A DNA stretch of 64,000 nt from Betaproteobacteria bacterium. Lineage in GTDB: Bacteria > Pseudomonadota > Gammaproteobacteria > Burkholderiales > Burkholderiaceae_A. This document shows, piece by piece, positions 1-10,805 of this stretch (position 1 is the stretch's first letter; each line of letters opens with the position of its first letter). Where the stretch lies: NCBI GenBank assembly GCA_018970545.1, contig JAGWWC010000003.1, positions 32,088-96,087 of the forward strand, given 5' to 3'. A model generated the notes under the pieces. It searched no databases. It saw only the letters and a list, made by a program, of their open reading frames with translations, and was not told the origin of the DNA. The translations under genes and the position numbers were made by a program.

Positions 1-451
1 TGATGCCCTGATAGCTGTTTAGGAGACATGGAACAACCGCAGCGACAAAAACAATAAACACTTTCGCGGTGAGATCAATGCCAAACCACAATATGGTGAG
101 CGGTATCCAGGCTGGCGGCGGAATGGGTCGAACCGCAGAGACCACCGGTGAAAGAAGTCTGTCGAGACTCGGGATCCATGCCATACCAATACCAAAAGAC
201 ACACCGACGACCACGGCCGAGAGATAACCCAAAACCATCACAGAAAGACTCGCCTTAAAGTGATTGAGAAAAGGGACGCCCAAATAGCCATGCCAGATAT
301 CAATCAGACCAAGTCCAACCTCGCCCGGCGACGGCAGGATCAGTGGGCGGACCAGCCCAAGTGAGGTCACTCCCCACCATGTAGAGATCAACGCCAGCAC
401 TGATGTCAGCGCCAGCGCATTTTTTAGTAAGGAGCTTCGTTTTTGCAACAT
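1..451 (-). CDS. ABC importer permease, TauC/SsuC type (partial)
   Basis: Inner-membrane permease of a nitrate/sulfonate/taurine-type ABC importer. Only about the first 150 codons are present; the rest runs off the left edge. Reading the minus strand from the ATG at 449-451 gives a hydrophobic N-terminus (MLQKRSSLLKNALAL) and the segment RPIPPPAWIPLTILWFG, which matches the conserved stretch of TauC/SsuC permeases. It begins 10 bases after the stop of the ATPase gene, so it is the last visible gene of the operon dehydrogenase, dehydrogenase, binding protein, ATPase, permease. The family is clear; the substrate is not, although the surrounding sulfonate genes make a sulfonate likely. Confidence 0.85.
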   Translation of the reverse strand, partial: MLQKRSSLLKNALALTSVLALISTWWGVTSLGLVRPLILPSPGEVGLGLIDIWHGYLGVPFLNHFKASLSVMVLGYLSAVVVGVSFGIGMAWIPSLDRLLSPVVSAVRPIPPPAWIPLTILWFGIDLTAKVFIVFVAAVVPCLLNSYQGI

Positions 452-461
452 TTCCGCGTCG

Positions 462-1286
462 CTAATGCCGATCTCCGATCTCCGATTTCACGAGCCGCCA
501 AACCTGTGCTCTCAGCTCTTGAAAATCAGTTCGTCGGATTACATCATCGTAAGGAAGTGCACGCCAATGAGAGGTAAGATCACCCATGAAATCGCGCGGC
601 CTGAGGACTTCCTTAATTCGGCCGGGGCGGCGACTCATCACAATAATTCTGTCAGCCAAAAAGACTGCCTCTTCTACGCTGTGGGTAATGAAGAGTACGG
701 TTGGCTTCTGTGTCTGCCAGATTCGAACTAACTCCTCCTGCATCAACTGTCGATTCTGTGCATCGAGCGCTGCAAACGGCTCGTCCATAAGAAGTACCTG
801 CGGCTGCAGAACAAAGCTACGCGCGATGGCCACTCGCTGCTGCATTCCACCTGATAGCTGGCGCGGAAAATGCTGTTCAAAGCCTTCCAGCCCAATGAGT
901 TGTATCGCATTAATAACGAGTCGCTGCCTCTCAGCGAGAGGCACGCCATTTATTCGCAACCCAAACTCAATATTGTCGTAGACCGACTTCCAAGGAAATA
1001 AAGAAAAGTTTTGAAAGACGATCGCTTTGTCAGGGCCGGGCTCTACAATTTTTTTGCCGCCCAGCAAGACCTGTCCTGAGGTTGGCGCGGTAAGACCCGA
1101 TGTAATGTGAAGAAGGGTGGTCTTACCGCAGCCAGAGGGGCCAACGATAACAATGAACTCGTTACCTAGAATATGAAAATTGAATGGATCTAGCGCCCTA
1201 ACTATCCCAGCTGCGCTTTCAAAATCCATACAAACTTCCTCATAAACTAGGTCATTCCGATCCCCGGATTTGCCTTGACTTATCAC
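462..1286 (-). CDS. ABC importer ATPase, TauB/SsuB type
   Basis: Cytoplasmic ATPase subunit of a sulfonate/nitrate-type importer, 274 residues. Walker A GPSGCGKT lies near residue 49, followed by the Q-loop VFQNFSLFPW, signature LSGGMQQRV, Walker B VLLMDEPFAALD and switch histidine FITHSVEEA. The first strand (LVYEEVCMDFES) belongs to the nucleotide-binding fold, so the GTG at 1286 is preferred over the ATG at 1229, although the latter has a better ribosome site (GAGGAAG). It starts 4 bases after the binding-protein stop and is followed by the permease. It is a clear paralogue of the ATPases at 10008-10805 and 26214-27002. Confidence 0.88.
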   Translation of the reverse strand: MISQGKSGDRNDLVYEEVCMDFESAAGIVRALDPFNFHILGNEFIVIVGPSGCGKTTLLHITSGLTAPTSGQVLLGGKKIVEPGPDKAIVFQNFSLFPWKSVYDNIEFGLRINGVPLAERQRLVINAIQLIGLEGFEQHFPRQLSGGMQQRVAIARSFVLQPQVLLMDEPFAALDAQNRQLMQEELVRIWQTQKPTVLFITHSVEEAVFLADRIIVMSRRPGRIKEVLRPRDFMGDLTSHWRALPYDDVIRRTDFQELRAQVWRLVKSEIGDRH

Positions 1287-1290
1287 AGCA

Positions 1291-2322
1291 TTATCTGGCT
1301 GGGAGAGCGGCTGCCTTCCGAATCCAGCTCGGGTCGGGCATTTTCATAATCTCAGGAGCAACCTCTTTCATGCGTCCAATTCGAATATAAAACTGAGAGA
1401 TCTCGTCTAATACTTGATAAACATAGACCTTTTCCCCCGGCTTCCCAATCATTCGCTCAAACTGAGCCTGCATCGGCCACAAATCCATCGCAAGGTCAAC
1501 CTCTTCCCTAAGAAAGGCCTCCTCAGTTTGGGTTCCGCGAAACTTATCCCACTCCTTGTACAGGGCAGCTGTCCTCGCTTTATCCTTTTGAGCCCACTCG
1601 GCGCCCTCAAGAGTCGCGCGTAGCCAGCGAACTGCTGCATCAGGATTCTTCTTCGCAAACTCAGGGTGAATCACCCATACTGACGGGACTTTCACGCCTG
1701 CCTCTGTCGCATCGCAAAATACTTTCATTCCTCTTCCGCGAGCAGCAGTCGATTGAGGCGTCCACAGCTGCGCAAGATCGCCATTGCCGGCCATGAAGGC
1801 AGACAGCGAGGCTGCTTGTTCGCTCGGGAGCACTTGGATATCGGCCATGGTTCGCCCATATTTTTTGAGGCAGCCCTCGACCATGAAATGCCCAGTTGAT
1901 GCCGTTGTAACAAATACTTTTGATCCTTTAAGTAAGGCAGGATTCTTTTTGACTCGATCGACATAATCCGGCCGACCAATCAGTTGGTGAATAACGGCCT
2001 CTTCACTGATCACACCAGCGATGATGAGGCCCAATTTGAATCCCTGGACTGTTGGCGGTAGGCCAATGTGCGCCACATCCCATTCCGCGGTAGCGGCTGC
2101 TTGAACGATTGGGCCGCCAGAGGGGTATACCTTGATGGTGGGATCAAGGCCCCACTTTGCGTAGATCCCCTGGCTCATCGCGGCATACTGCGGAAAAGAC
2201 GGGTACCAAACTTGCGCCGCGATTCTTATCTTGTCTCGCTGTTGCGCGGACACGCCACCAATAAATCCTACCGCGCATGCAACCGCAACGAAAAGTCGAA
2301 CGAACGTCGAGAACATTGCCAT
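1291..2322 (-). CDS. NMT1/TauA-like substrate-binding protein
   Basis: Periplasmic solute-binding protein of the adjacent ABC importer, 343 residues. It opens with a signal peptide (charged start, hydrophobic core, cleavage near VSAQQ) and continues with the SsuA/TauA/NMT1 fold: an early segment on a ligand-binding path (AAQVWYPSFPQYAAM), then AEWDVAHIGLPP and the hinge segment FVTTASTGHFMVEGCLKKYG. The latter closely resembles the equivalent region of the binding protein at 8933-9985 (TANSTGDYAVQSCLKKFG), so these two systems are sisters. The ribosome site GGGGAGG lies just upstream of the ATG. The ligand is not readable from sequence; a C3 sulfonate is a reasonable inference. Confidence 0.82.
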   Translation of the reverse strand: MAMFSTFVRLFVAVACAVGFIGGVSAQQRDKIRIAAQVWYPSFPQYAAMSQGIYAKWGLDPTIKVYPSGGPIVQAAATAEWDVAHIGLPPTVQGFKLGLIIAGVISEEAVIHQLIGRPDYVDRVKKNPALLKGSKVFVTTASTGHFMVEGCLKKYGRTMADIQVLPSEQAASLSAFMAGNGDLAQLWTPQSTAARGRGMKVFCDATEAGVKVPSVWVIHPEFAKKNPDAAVRWLRATLEGAEWAQKDKARTAALYKEWDKFRGTQTEEAFLREEVDLAMDLWPMQAQFERMIGKPGEKVYVYQVLDEISQFYIRIGRMKEVAPEIMKMPDPSWIRKAAALPAR

Positions 2323-2449
2323 TTCTCTGCCTCCCCTTGGTTAGATGCTTATTTTTTTAATAACGACTGCCAAGTAACGGTAGATTGAAAGCGCTTACCG
2401 AACATTGGGGTAAACCCGAAAAGTATCTCGAGGCTCAGAAACGCGATGT

Positions 2450-3238
2450 CTAGTGCATTTCAAGTCCGCCCGACAAGTTCACTGATTGTCCTGTCATGTA
2501 ATCGGACTCGCTCGAGGCGAGGAAAGCAACAAGCTTTGCGACTCCAGCCGGGCTGTCCATGCGCCCGAGAGGAATATCGGCAATCGCCCGCGCTCGTAAT
2601 GATCCAGCCGCATCCCCAGTAAGCGCAGTAACAGCCCGATCCATCTGATCCCACATATCCGTGTCAACCAGCCCAGGGCAGAAGCAATTCACGTTAATTC
2701 GACTAGGAGCTAACTCAAGGGCAAGCGACCGGGTGAATCCGATTACTCCATGCTTCGTGGTCGAGTAAGCGCCGATCGGGGCATAGCGTGACGGGGTTTT
2801 TCCCGCCTTCGAAGAGGCGTTGATGATTTTTCCTCCGGTGCCTCTGCTGATCATCTGGGGGGCTATCGCGCGCGCACAAAGCCAATAACTCTTTAAGTTA
2901 ACTTCAAATAGACGGTCCCATTCCCTCTCTGTCATTTGAAGCATCGGCTTCACGAGATTGATTCCGGCGTTATTGACCAAAATATCTATTTTTCCGAAAT
3001 GTTGCATCGCAGCCTTGACCATCTGATCAACCTGATCCGCGCTGGCAACATCCACCTGGAGACCGAGGCTGCTTGCACCGTGGTGTCTCACTTGCTCTGC
3101 TACGGCCTCCGCGAGTACCCCGTCAATGTCCACAACCACAACATCGGCCCCCTCCCGCGCGAGTCGAAGTGCGATCGCTGCGCCAATCCCGCGCCCAGCG
3201 CCGGTAACCAAAGCGGTCTTTCCACCCAAGTCATACAT
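2450..3238 (-). CDS. Short-chain dehydrogenase/reductase
   Basis: Classical SDR, 262 residues. Cofactor motif TGAGRGIG at about residues 13-20, NNAG near residue 90, catalytic Ser in NASSKAG and the Tyr/Lys pair in YSTTKHG, ending with the typical SGG segment. The acidic pair in VVVVDID after the second strand suggests NAD(H). It is second in a minus-strand operon (SDR, SDR, binding protein, ATPase, permease), about 40 bases after the preceding SDR and 127 bases before the binding-protein gene. A dehydrogenase co-transcribed with a sulfonate-type importer suggests oxidation or inversion of a hydroxyl group on the imported substrate; the exact alcohol cannot be told. Confidence 0.85.
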   Translation of the reverse strand: MYDLGGKTALVTGAGRGIGAAIALRLAREGADVVVVDIDGVLAEAVAEQVRHHGASSLGLQVDVASADQVDQMVKAAMQHFGKIDILVNNAGINLVKPMLQMTEREWDRLFEVNLKSYWLCARAIAPQMISRGTGGKIINASSKAGKTPSRYAPIGAYSTTKHGVIGFTRSLALELAPSRINVNCFCPGLVDTDMWDQMDRAVTALTGDAAGSLRARAIADIPLGRMDSPAGVAKLVAFLASSESDYMTGQSVNLSGGLEMH

Positions 3239-3280
3239 AGAGCACTCCCCTATCTCAGTCTCACCCTGTTTCGCAATACT

Positions 3281-4087
3281 TTACGCGGACGAGGAAGGGA
3301 AGATGTCGAATCCGCCATAGGGCGCCCATCCGCTCCCAGCGATAACGCCCCCATCACAAGGAATCGTGACTCCGGTAATAGCGCGAGACGAGTCTGACAA
3401 CAAAAAATAGATGACCTCGGCAATTTCGCGCGGTGATAGCAAACGCTTTTGCGGCGTCGCATCGATAATTGGCGAGAGGTCCCGATCTGCCCGACCCGGC
3501 GGCCGAAGAAAGGGCGTTTCTGTCCACCCTGGCGCCACCGCATTGACACGCACACCGGACTTTGCCCAATGCACCGCCAGGGACTCCGTAAGGCTCACGA
3601 CCCCGCTTTTTGCGGCTCCATAGGCCAAAACCGGGCCTGATCTGAATGCCAGTACAGATGCGAGATTAACAATCGCGCCACGACCCAATCGTGCGAGCTC
3701 AGACCCAATAACTTTACAGGGAATATACGTTCCGGTGAGGTGCGACTCGAGCAAACGCGACCACTCGGAAACCTCGTAAGTTTCGATCGGCGCCGGTATC
3801 GGAGGGACACCTGCACAATTTACCAATCCATTGATGGGGCGATCCAGTGCATTGGCCATCTGGGACCAAGCATCCGAAACCGCGGCCTGGTCAAGGGTAC
3901 TCGCAACCACGTGTGCGCAACGGCCTTTACGAGACGATAAGTTCGTACTGCATTTCGTGAAATCAATATCAAGAATTCCGACGTAGCCTCCCCGCTCGAG
4001 GACTAACTCCGCTACCGCAGCGCCGATACCACTCGCCCCTCCCGTCACAATAATGCTAAGTTGACAGTCACTGATTGATTCGGACAT
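3281..4087 (-). CDS. Short-chain dehydrogenase/reductase
   Basis: Classical SDR, 268 residues, first gene of the leftmost minus-strand operon. It has TGGASGIG near residues 15-22, NCAG, the catalytic Ser in NLASVLAFRSG and Tyr/Lys in YGAAKSG, with the C-terminal PCDGG segment. The start at 4087 has a strong ribosome site (GAGGAGG about 6 bases upstream). Only 54 bases separate it from the start of the divergent SDR at 4142, so both promoters must share that AT-rich stretch. It could act with the next SDR as a pair of oppositely stereospecific dehydrogenases, the way HpsO and HpsP act on DHPS; that role is inference. Confidence 0.85.
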   Translation of the reverse strand: MSESISDCQLSIIVTGGASGIGAAVAELVLERGGYVGILDIDFTKCSTNLSSRKGRCAHVVASTLDQAAVSDAWSQMANALDRPINGLVNCAGVPPIPAPIETYEVSEWSRLLESHLTGTYIPCKVIGSELARLGRGAIVNLASVLAFRSGPVLAYGAAKSGVVSLTESLAVHWAKSGVRVNAVAPGWTETPFLRPPGRADRDLSPIIDATPQKRLLSPREIAEVIYFLLSDSSRAITGVTIPCDGGVIAGSGWAPYGGFDIFPSSSA

Positions 4088-4141
4088 TCTCTACCTCCTC
4101 GTATAAACGCATAAAAATTAACTTTGCCTAAGACTGACATC

Positions 4142-4915
4142 ATGAAGACAAACTGGACAGAGCTTTATCACTATAAACATAAAAAAGCCCTGATCACAGG
4201 CGGTAACTCAGGACTCGGGTTTGCGATGGCAACTTACCTAGGACTAGCCGGAGCTGAAATTATTCTTCTTGCTCGACGGGAAGAGGCGCTCAAACAATCA
4301 ATCAATGACTTGCGTGAAAAAGGTATCACGGCAGATTATTTGCCGTGGGATCTCTCCTCTGACGAAGGCGCCTTATTGGCAGCTGAAGCGATCAAACAGA
4401 AGTTTGAGTCAATTGATATCTTGATCAATGCAGCCGGCACAAACCTTCGCAGACCATTCGCTGACGTGACTACGGCTGGGTGGAAGTCTGAGTTGAATCT
4501 TCACCTAACCGCCCCCTTTTTCTTGGTTCAAGGCCTTGCACCAAAAATGAAAGAAAAGGGATGGGGCCGGATTGTCAATATCGCATCCCTACAGTCTTTT
4601 AGAGCTTTCCCAAATAGCGCAGCATACGGAGCTGGTAAGGGCGGGGTTGTCCAATTGACACGAGCGATTGCCGAGGAGTGGTCAAAGCATGGAATCACGT
4701 GCAATGCGATCGCACCTGGTCTTTTTAGAACCCCATTAACTGAGGTTGTATTTCAAAATGAGGAAGTGGCAAATCGATTTGCTCTGCAAACCTGCATGGG
4801 GCGAAACGGAGAGTACGAAGATATTCAAGGCCTCACACTTTTTTTAACAAGCGATGCAAGTCGTTTTATCACCGGACAGACGATCTGTCTTGATGGTGGA
4901 TTTACCGCAAAATGA
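4142..4915 (+). CDS. Short-chain dehydrogenase/reductase
   Basis: Classical SDR of about 257 residues from the ATG at 4142 (an in-frame TTG at 4124 is a weaker option; neither has a strong ribosome site). Motifs: TGGNSGLG, NAAG, Ser in NIASLQSFRAF and YGAGKGG. It is a close relative of the SDR at 6801-7568: both share the run around ASLQS, [17 protein letters not shown] and the ending SDAS..ITGQTI..DGG(F/Y)TA. The two may act on the same or related alcohols. Its stop overlaps the next gene by four bases (ATGA), so the pair forms a small operon divergent from 4087. The gene looks visibly more AT-rich than its neighbours. Confidence 0.87.
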   Translation: MKTNWTELYHYKHKKALITGGNSGLGFAMATYLGLAGAEIILLARREEALKQSINDLREKGITADYLPWDLSSDEGALLAAEAIKQKFESIDILINAAGTNLRRPFADVTTAGWKSELNLHLTAPFFLVQGLAPKMKEKGWGRIVNIASLQSFRAFPNSAAYGAGKGGVVQLTRAIAEEWSKHGITCNAIAPGLFRTPLTEVVFQNEEVANRFALQTCMGRNGEYEDIQGLTLFLTSDASRFITGQTICLDGGFTAK

Positions 4916-5754
4916 CCAACTCACTCGAATACGAATTTATTCCGAGACTTTCTGTTCCCAACTTTGAAGAGTATTTTCAAGAGGAACAGAACCAGAGTCA
5001 GAAAATCCGAGCAAGTCGTCGCAGCGTCCTGGATATTCCCTATGGCGACACCGAACGCAGCAAACTTGATATCTTCCCTGGCGCAAGTACAGGACTACCG
5101 ACGCTCGTCTTTGTGCATGGCGGTTATTGGAGAAGTCGACATAAAGACGAGTTTAGTTTTATCGCCAATGCCGTTGATCAGGCCCAGGCGGGTGTGATCG
5201 TTATTGGCTACGATCTATGCCCAACTTACACTGTTCGAGAGATTGTTGAACAAATTCGAAAAGCACTTATTTGGGTTGCTGATAATGCGGATCGTTATGG
5301 GTGCCGCGGAGAGGGTTTGGTTCTGTGCGGTCACTCTGCCGGAGCCCATCTTCTCGCTGCACAAATTACAGACTTCTGGCTTGGTAGGGAGTTTTCGCGT
5401 GAGCTTATTTCTGCGATGGTCTTGATAAGCGGAATCTACCAGCTCGATCCGGTACTGCAAATTTCTGTCAATAACGATATCCGTCTCACGAGCGATGAAG
5501 CGAGGGAATTAAGCCCTATGCGACACTCTCCGGACCCCCTCATTCCGGTTGATATCGTAGTAGGCGACTCCGAGACACAAGGGTGGAAAGCGCAATCAGT
5601 AGACTTCTTCAGACTTATTCAGCAACACTCTCCGCTCAGTGCCTTTCATCTCAGGCCGGGACTCAATCATTTCTCGATCCTCAATGAAGTGGCGGCACCT
5701 GACCGCTATATTGCTCGCCTTTTGCAGGCTCGCCTCGCCGCAACAGACCGCTGA
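4912..5754 (+). CDS. Alpha/beta hydrolase, arylformamidase-like
   Basis: Alpha/beta hydrolase of 280 residues. The oxyanion motif VHGGYWR lies near residue 67 and the nucleophile elbow GHSAGAH near residue 145; the late acid and base are likely Asp in IVVGDSE and His in GLNHFS. This arrangement is typical of the kynurenine formamidase/esterase D group. There is no signal peptide, so it should act in the cytosol. It overlaps the upstream SDR by ATGA. With a dehydrogenase it could open a lactone or hydrolyse an ester or amide of a sulfonate, but nothing in the sequence fixes the substrate. Confidence 0.82.
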   Translation: MTNSLEYEFIPRLSVPNFEEYFQEEQNQSQKIRASRRSVLDIPYGDTERSKLDIFPGASTGLPTLVFVHGGYWRSRHKDEFSFIANAVDQAQAGVIVIGYDLCPTYTVREIVEQIRKALIWVADNADRYGCRGEGLVLCGHSAGAHLLAAQITDFWLGREFSRELISAMVLISGIYQLDPVLQISVNNDIRLTSDEARELSPMRHSPDPLIPVDIVVGDSETQGWKAQSVDFFRLIQQHSPLSAFHLRPGLNHFSILNEVAAPDRYIARLLQARLAATDR

Positions 5755-5761
5755 GAGGCGC

Positions 5762-6781
5762 TTAGTGGTTCACCAAGAAGGGCTTGAGTAGAATTTTTGC
5801 TGAGCCGGAGCGGCCATGATGTAGATCTGAGAATGCTGCCGGACCCTCCTCAAGGGGCCTGCGATCCACCCAGCCGCAGGCGCCGAAAACTCCACGATCC
5901 AAATATCGAACGGTATTCTGTAGGTCGACCGTCGTATACGTGTAGGTTCCAAGCAGTGTGATCTCAGCCAGGGTGAGCTTACGCATATCAATGTCACTGG
6001 CCCATTCCTGAAGCCCCACATGCATGATGACACCACCGGGTCGGATAGCCTGAAACGCGGTGGATCGCGTGATCGCAGAGCCAACACAATCCACTACCAA
6101 TTCGTAATGATTTTCGCCACAGCTTTCCGCCGTGGGATCAATCACCTTGCACCGAGTTTCTTCGGCCAGGACCTGTCTTCTCAATGGATTGACTTCGATG
6201 ACATCGAGCTCAAGAACACCGAAATGCTTCAGTAAAAGTGCCGTAAACATTCCGATCGCCCCACCGCCGATCACCAGCACCCGACATTCCTGCACTGGCC
6301 GACGCAGTGCTCGCACCGATAGATCAATTGCGTGGACTGCTGTGGCAGCAGGCTCGGTCAAAGCGGCGGTATCCGAGTCCATTGTTTCTGGAATGGCGAT
6401 CAGCGACAAGGCCGGAATACTCATGTACTCAGCAAAAGCGCCCGGCCGTGTCATCCCCACCATGGTCCGATTGGCACACAGATTATTACGGCCCTGTTGA
6501 CAGTACTCACAGCGTCCACAAGTAATCAAGGGGTTCCCCGTCACCCGCGCGCCTTTGTCAAAAAGCGACGACCGGCTCTGCACGACGGTCCCTGCAAACT
6601 CGTGCCCAAGAATCAGGCCAGGCTTTCGGCGCGGATCATGGCCATGATAAGCATGCATATCGCTGCCACAGATGCCCACCGCATCAATTCGAAGAATGAC
6701 TTCATCCGACTCCAGGATTGGCTCCGGATGCTGCTGGATACGAACTTCATTGGGCTGTGTATACACCAACGCTTTCATCAT
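5762..6781 (-). CDS. Zinc-dependent alcohol dehydrogenase (MDR)
   Basis: Medium-chain zinc alcohol dehydrogenase, 339 residues, of the sorbitol/threonine dehydrogenase type. Catalytic zinc ligands lie in GICGSDMHAYHG and GHEFAG, the structural zinc site is CGRCEYCQQGRNNLC, and the cofactor site is VIGGGAIGMF. It is the last gene of the minus operon importer, HpsN-like, SDR, ADH; its ATG at 6781 follows AGAAGGAAAG. In the described DHPS pathway two DHPS 2-dehydrogenases (HpsO and HpsP) interconvert the stereoisomers before HpsN acts; this enzyme and the adjacent SDR are good candidates for those roles. I cannot say which matches which. Confidence 0.85.
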   Translation of the reverse strand: MMKALVYTQPNEVRIQQHPEPILESDEVILRIDAVGICGSDMHAYHGHDPRRKPGLILGHEFAGTVVQSRSSLFDKGARVTGNPLITCGRCEYCQQGRNNLCANRTMVGMTRPGAFAEYMSIPALSLIAIPETMDSDTAALTEPAATAVHAIDLSVRALRRPVQECRVLVIGGGAIGMFTALLLKHFGVLELDVIEVNPLRRQVLAEETRCKVIDPTAESCGENHYELVVDCVGSAITRSTAFQAIRPGGVIMHVGLQEWASDIDMRKLTLAEITLLGTYTYTTVDLQNTVRYLDRGVFGACGWVDRRPLEEGPAAFSDLHHGRSGSAKILLKPFLVNH

Positions 6782-6800
6782 GCTTTCCTTCTCGCTTGGT

Positions 6801-8884
<2,084 letters not shown>

Positions 8885-8901
8885 TCATCTCTTAAAGTTT
8901 T

Positions 8902-8926
8902 TGTGGCGGGGCATTGCCCCGCCACA
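8902..8926 (-). other. Intergenic stem-loop between binding protein and hpsN
   Basis: Perfect 11-base arms (TGTGGCGGGGC at 8902-8912 and its complement at 8916-8926) enclose a 3-base loop. The structure starts 7 bases after the binding-protein stop. On the transcribed minus strand it is followed by A residues rather than T, so it is not a standard intrinsic terminator. A role in 3'-end protection of the binding-protein part of the messenger, which would allow more receptor than enzyme, is plausible. Confidence 0.6.
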
Positions 8927-8932
8927 TCCGCA

Positions 8933-9985
8933 TTAGTTTGTGCGGTTTGCAAAGTCCCGAAGGGTTTTATCGGAATTCACCATTTTGATGAATTCGTCAG
9001 TAATGTAGGCATTTGCGGCGGGAACATCGGTAATTGCGCCCGTGCCCTTGATGAACTCAGCCATCGCGGTAAACCAGCCATCCATCTGTGAGTTTCCCTT
9101 CGAGCGATCCATAATTCGAAGTTGCCCAGCCAGATCGAAGGTCGGACGAGTGTCGAATTCTTTTCGCATCGAAGCCTCTGAAATGCTCACTCCTCCCTGC
9201 TCATAGAATTTTTTCATCATTGCAATTGCCTCGTTACGATTGGCGCCCATCCAGCGCCAAGCCCGGAGGTAAATGGCGAGAAACTTGGCGACGTTTTGGG
9301 GGCTCTCCTTGGCGTAATCCCCCCGGACCACAATCGCGCCCGGAACGAATGCGCCCCCGTCCTTACCACTACAGATCACCCGGCTGCCCGCTTTCTCTTC
9401 AACCGTATAAATATTAGGCGCCCAGAGGCCGGCCAAATCGGCATTTCCAGATGACATGGCCGAAATAATTTCAGCCTGCCCCATATTGCGCATGGTGACA
9501 TCGGACTTCGATAGGCCAAATTTCTTCAAGCAAGACTGCACCGCATAGTCGCCAGTCGAATTTGCCGTCAAGACAATTGTTTGTCCTTTGATCGACTGAG
9601 GATTCGCTGAAAATGCTGCTGCTGTTTTGCCGCTCGCCACAAGGGCATTGCCCGCTGATTCATCGTTGGAGAGGGCGATGGTTCTGAGGCCAAAACGCAC
9701 GTGTCCCAACACCGCCGGTACCCCGCCAGTGCCGCCGATATCCCAAGATTTTGATGCGGAGGCCGCGATCTGGGGCACACCGGCCGGGAATGTACTAAAG
9801 GTAGGCTTTAAGCCTAGCTCTGCCCACCAGTTGCGCTCGGTCGCAATATAAAACGGGAGTGCCCAATAGACTGCAGGCTGATAACTCACTTTGATCTCAG
9901 TGAGACTCCCCTGAGCATTGACAGGTTTTACCGCAAATAAAGCCAAGGCGCTTAGCGCGCATGCAAGTTTGTAACGGTGCTTCAT
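8933..9985 (-). CDS. NMT1/TauA-like substrate-binding protein
   Basis: Periplasmic receptor of the importer encoded just upstream, 350 residues with a clear signal peptide (MKHRYKLACALSALALF, cleavage near VNAQG). SsuA/TauA-type features include the N-terminal YQPAVYWALPFYIA and the domain segment TANSTGDYAVQSC. It starts 22 bases after the ATPase stop, with AAGGAGAGGG as ribosome site. It lies between the transport genes and hpsN, so DHPS is the most likely ligand, but specificity cannot be read from sequence. It is a sister of the receptor at 1291-2322 and more distant from the TauA-like one at 27080-28084. Confidence 0.85.
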   Translation of the reverse strand: MKHRYKLACALSALALFAVKPVNAQGSLTEIKVSYQPAVYWALPFYIATERNWWAELGLKPTFSTFPAGVPQIAASASKSWDIGGTGGVPAVLGHVRFGLRTIALSNDESAGNALVASGKTAAAFSANPQSIKGQTIVLTANSTGDYAVQSCLKKFGLSKSDVTMRNMGQAEIISAMSSGNADLAGLWAPNIYTVEEKAGSRVICSGKDGGAFVPGAIVVRGDYAKESPQNVAKFLAIYLRAWRWMGANRNEAIAMMKKFYEQGGVSISEASMRKEFDTRPTFDLAGQLRIMDRSKGNSQMDGWFTAMAEFIKGTGAITDVPAANAYITDEFIKMVNSDKTLRDFANRTN

Positions 9986-10007
9986 TTTCCCTCTCCTTTT
10001 TTAAAAA

Positions 10008-10805
10008 TTACTGATCGTCTCCCAGATGCTGCTCACGCAGAAGCCTCCAGATATGGCTCCTCAGGTGGACAAACGATCCCAAATCCATGACATCTTCAAT
10101 CCGCGGATGGTCATCCCAACGCTCTTCTTCGCGTACCGTTTTGATATCGATGATTTCACGAATCAGACCGGGCCGCCGCGACATCACCACCACTCGGTCG
10201 GCGAGATAAACCGCCTCCTCTACCGAGTGGGTAATGAACAATACCGTTTTTGGATTCTTTCTGGCGAGCCGCACAAGCTCCTCTTGCATGACCACCCGGG
10301 TCTGCGCGTCGAGCGCGCCGAAGGGCTCATCCATGAGCAAAACGCCCGGATCAAGGACATAGGCCCGGGCAATCGCAACCCGCTGCTGCATGCCCCCCGA
10401 AAGCTGATGCGGGTAGGCCTGCTCATAACCCGACAGGCCCATCATTGAAATAAATCGATTGACCCGATCATCAATTTCCGCCTGGCCCAGCCCCATCGCC
10501 CGCAGGCCGAACGCTATGTTTTCAAACACGGTCTTCCATGGAAACAGCGCGAACTGCTGAAAGACCACGGCACGCTCTGGCCCGGGCCCAGTCACCTCTT
10601 CGCCATTGACCAGCACACGGCCACTGCTGGGCTGATCCAGGCCTGCCGCCATTCGCATGCAGGTGGTCTTACCGCAGCCGGACGGCCCCACGATGGCGAC
10701 GAACTCCCGATTGGCGACCACCAGGTCAATCCCTCCGACTGCCAGAAACTCCTTGCCGCCTTGCACAAAGGCGCGCTGGACTGCCTCAAAACGTATATCC
10801 GCCAT
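10008..10805 (-). CDS. ABC importer ATPase, TauB/SsuB type
   Basis: ATPase subunit of the two-permease importer, 265 residues. It has Walker A GPSGCGKTT near residue 40, Q-loop VFQQFALFPW, signature [15 protein letters not shown], Walker B VLLMDEPFGALD and the switch [15 protein letters not shown]. Its ATG shares one base with the stop of the preceding permease (TGATG), showing tight coupling. It is a paralogue of the ATPase at 462-1286, sharing phrases such as HSVEEAV(F/Y)LADR and VVMSRRPG. Probably energises uptake of a C3 sulfonate such as DHPS. Confidence 0.9.
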   Translation of the reverse strand: MADIRFEAVQRAFVQGGKEFLAVGGIDLVVANREFVAIVGPSGCGKTTCMRMAAGLDQPSSGRVLVNGEEVTGPGPERAVVFQQFALFPWKTVFENIAFGLRAMGLGQAEIDDRVNRFISMMGLSGYEQAYPHQLSGGMQQRVAIARAYVLDPGVLLMDEPFGALDAQTRVVMQEELVRLARKNPKTVLFITHSVEEAVYLADRVVVMSRRPGLIREIIDIKTVREEERWDDHPRIEDVMDLGSFVHLRSHIWRLLREQHLGDDQ

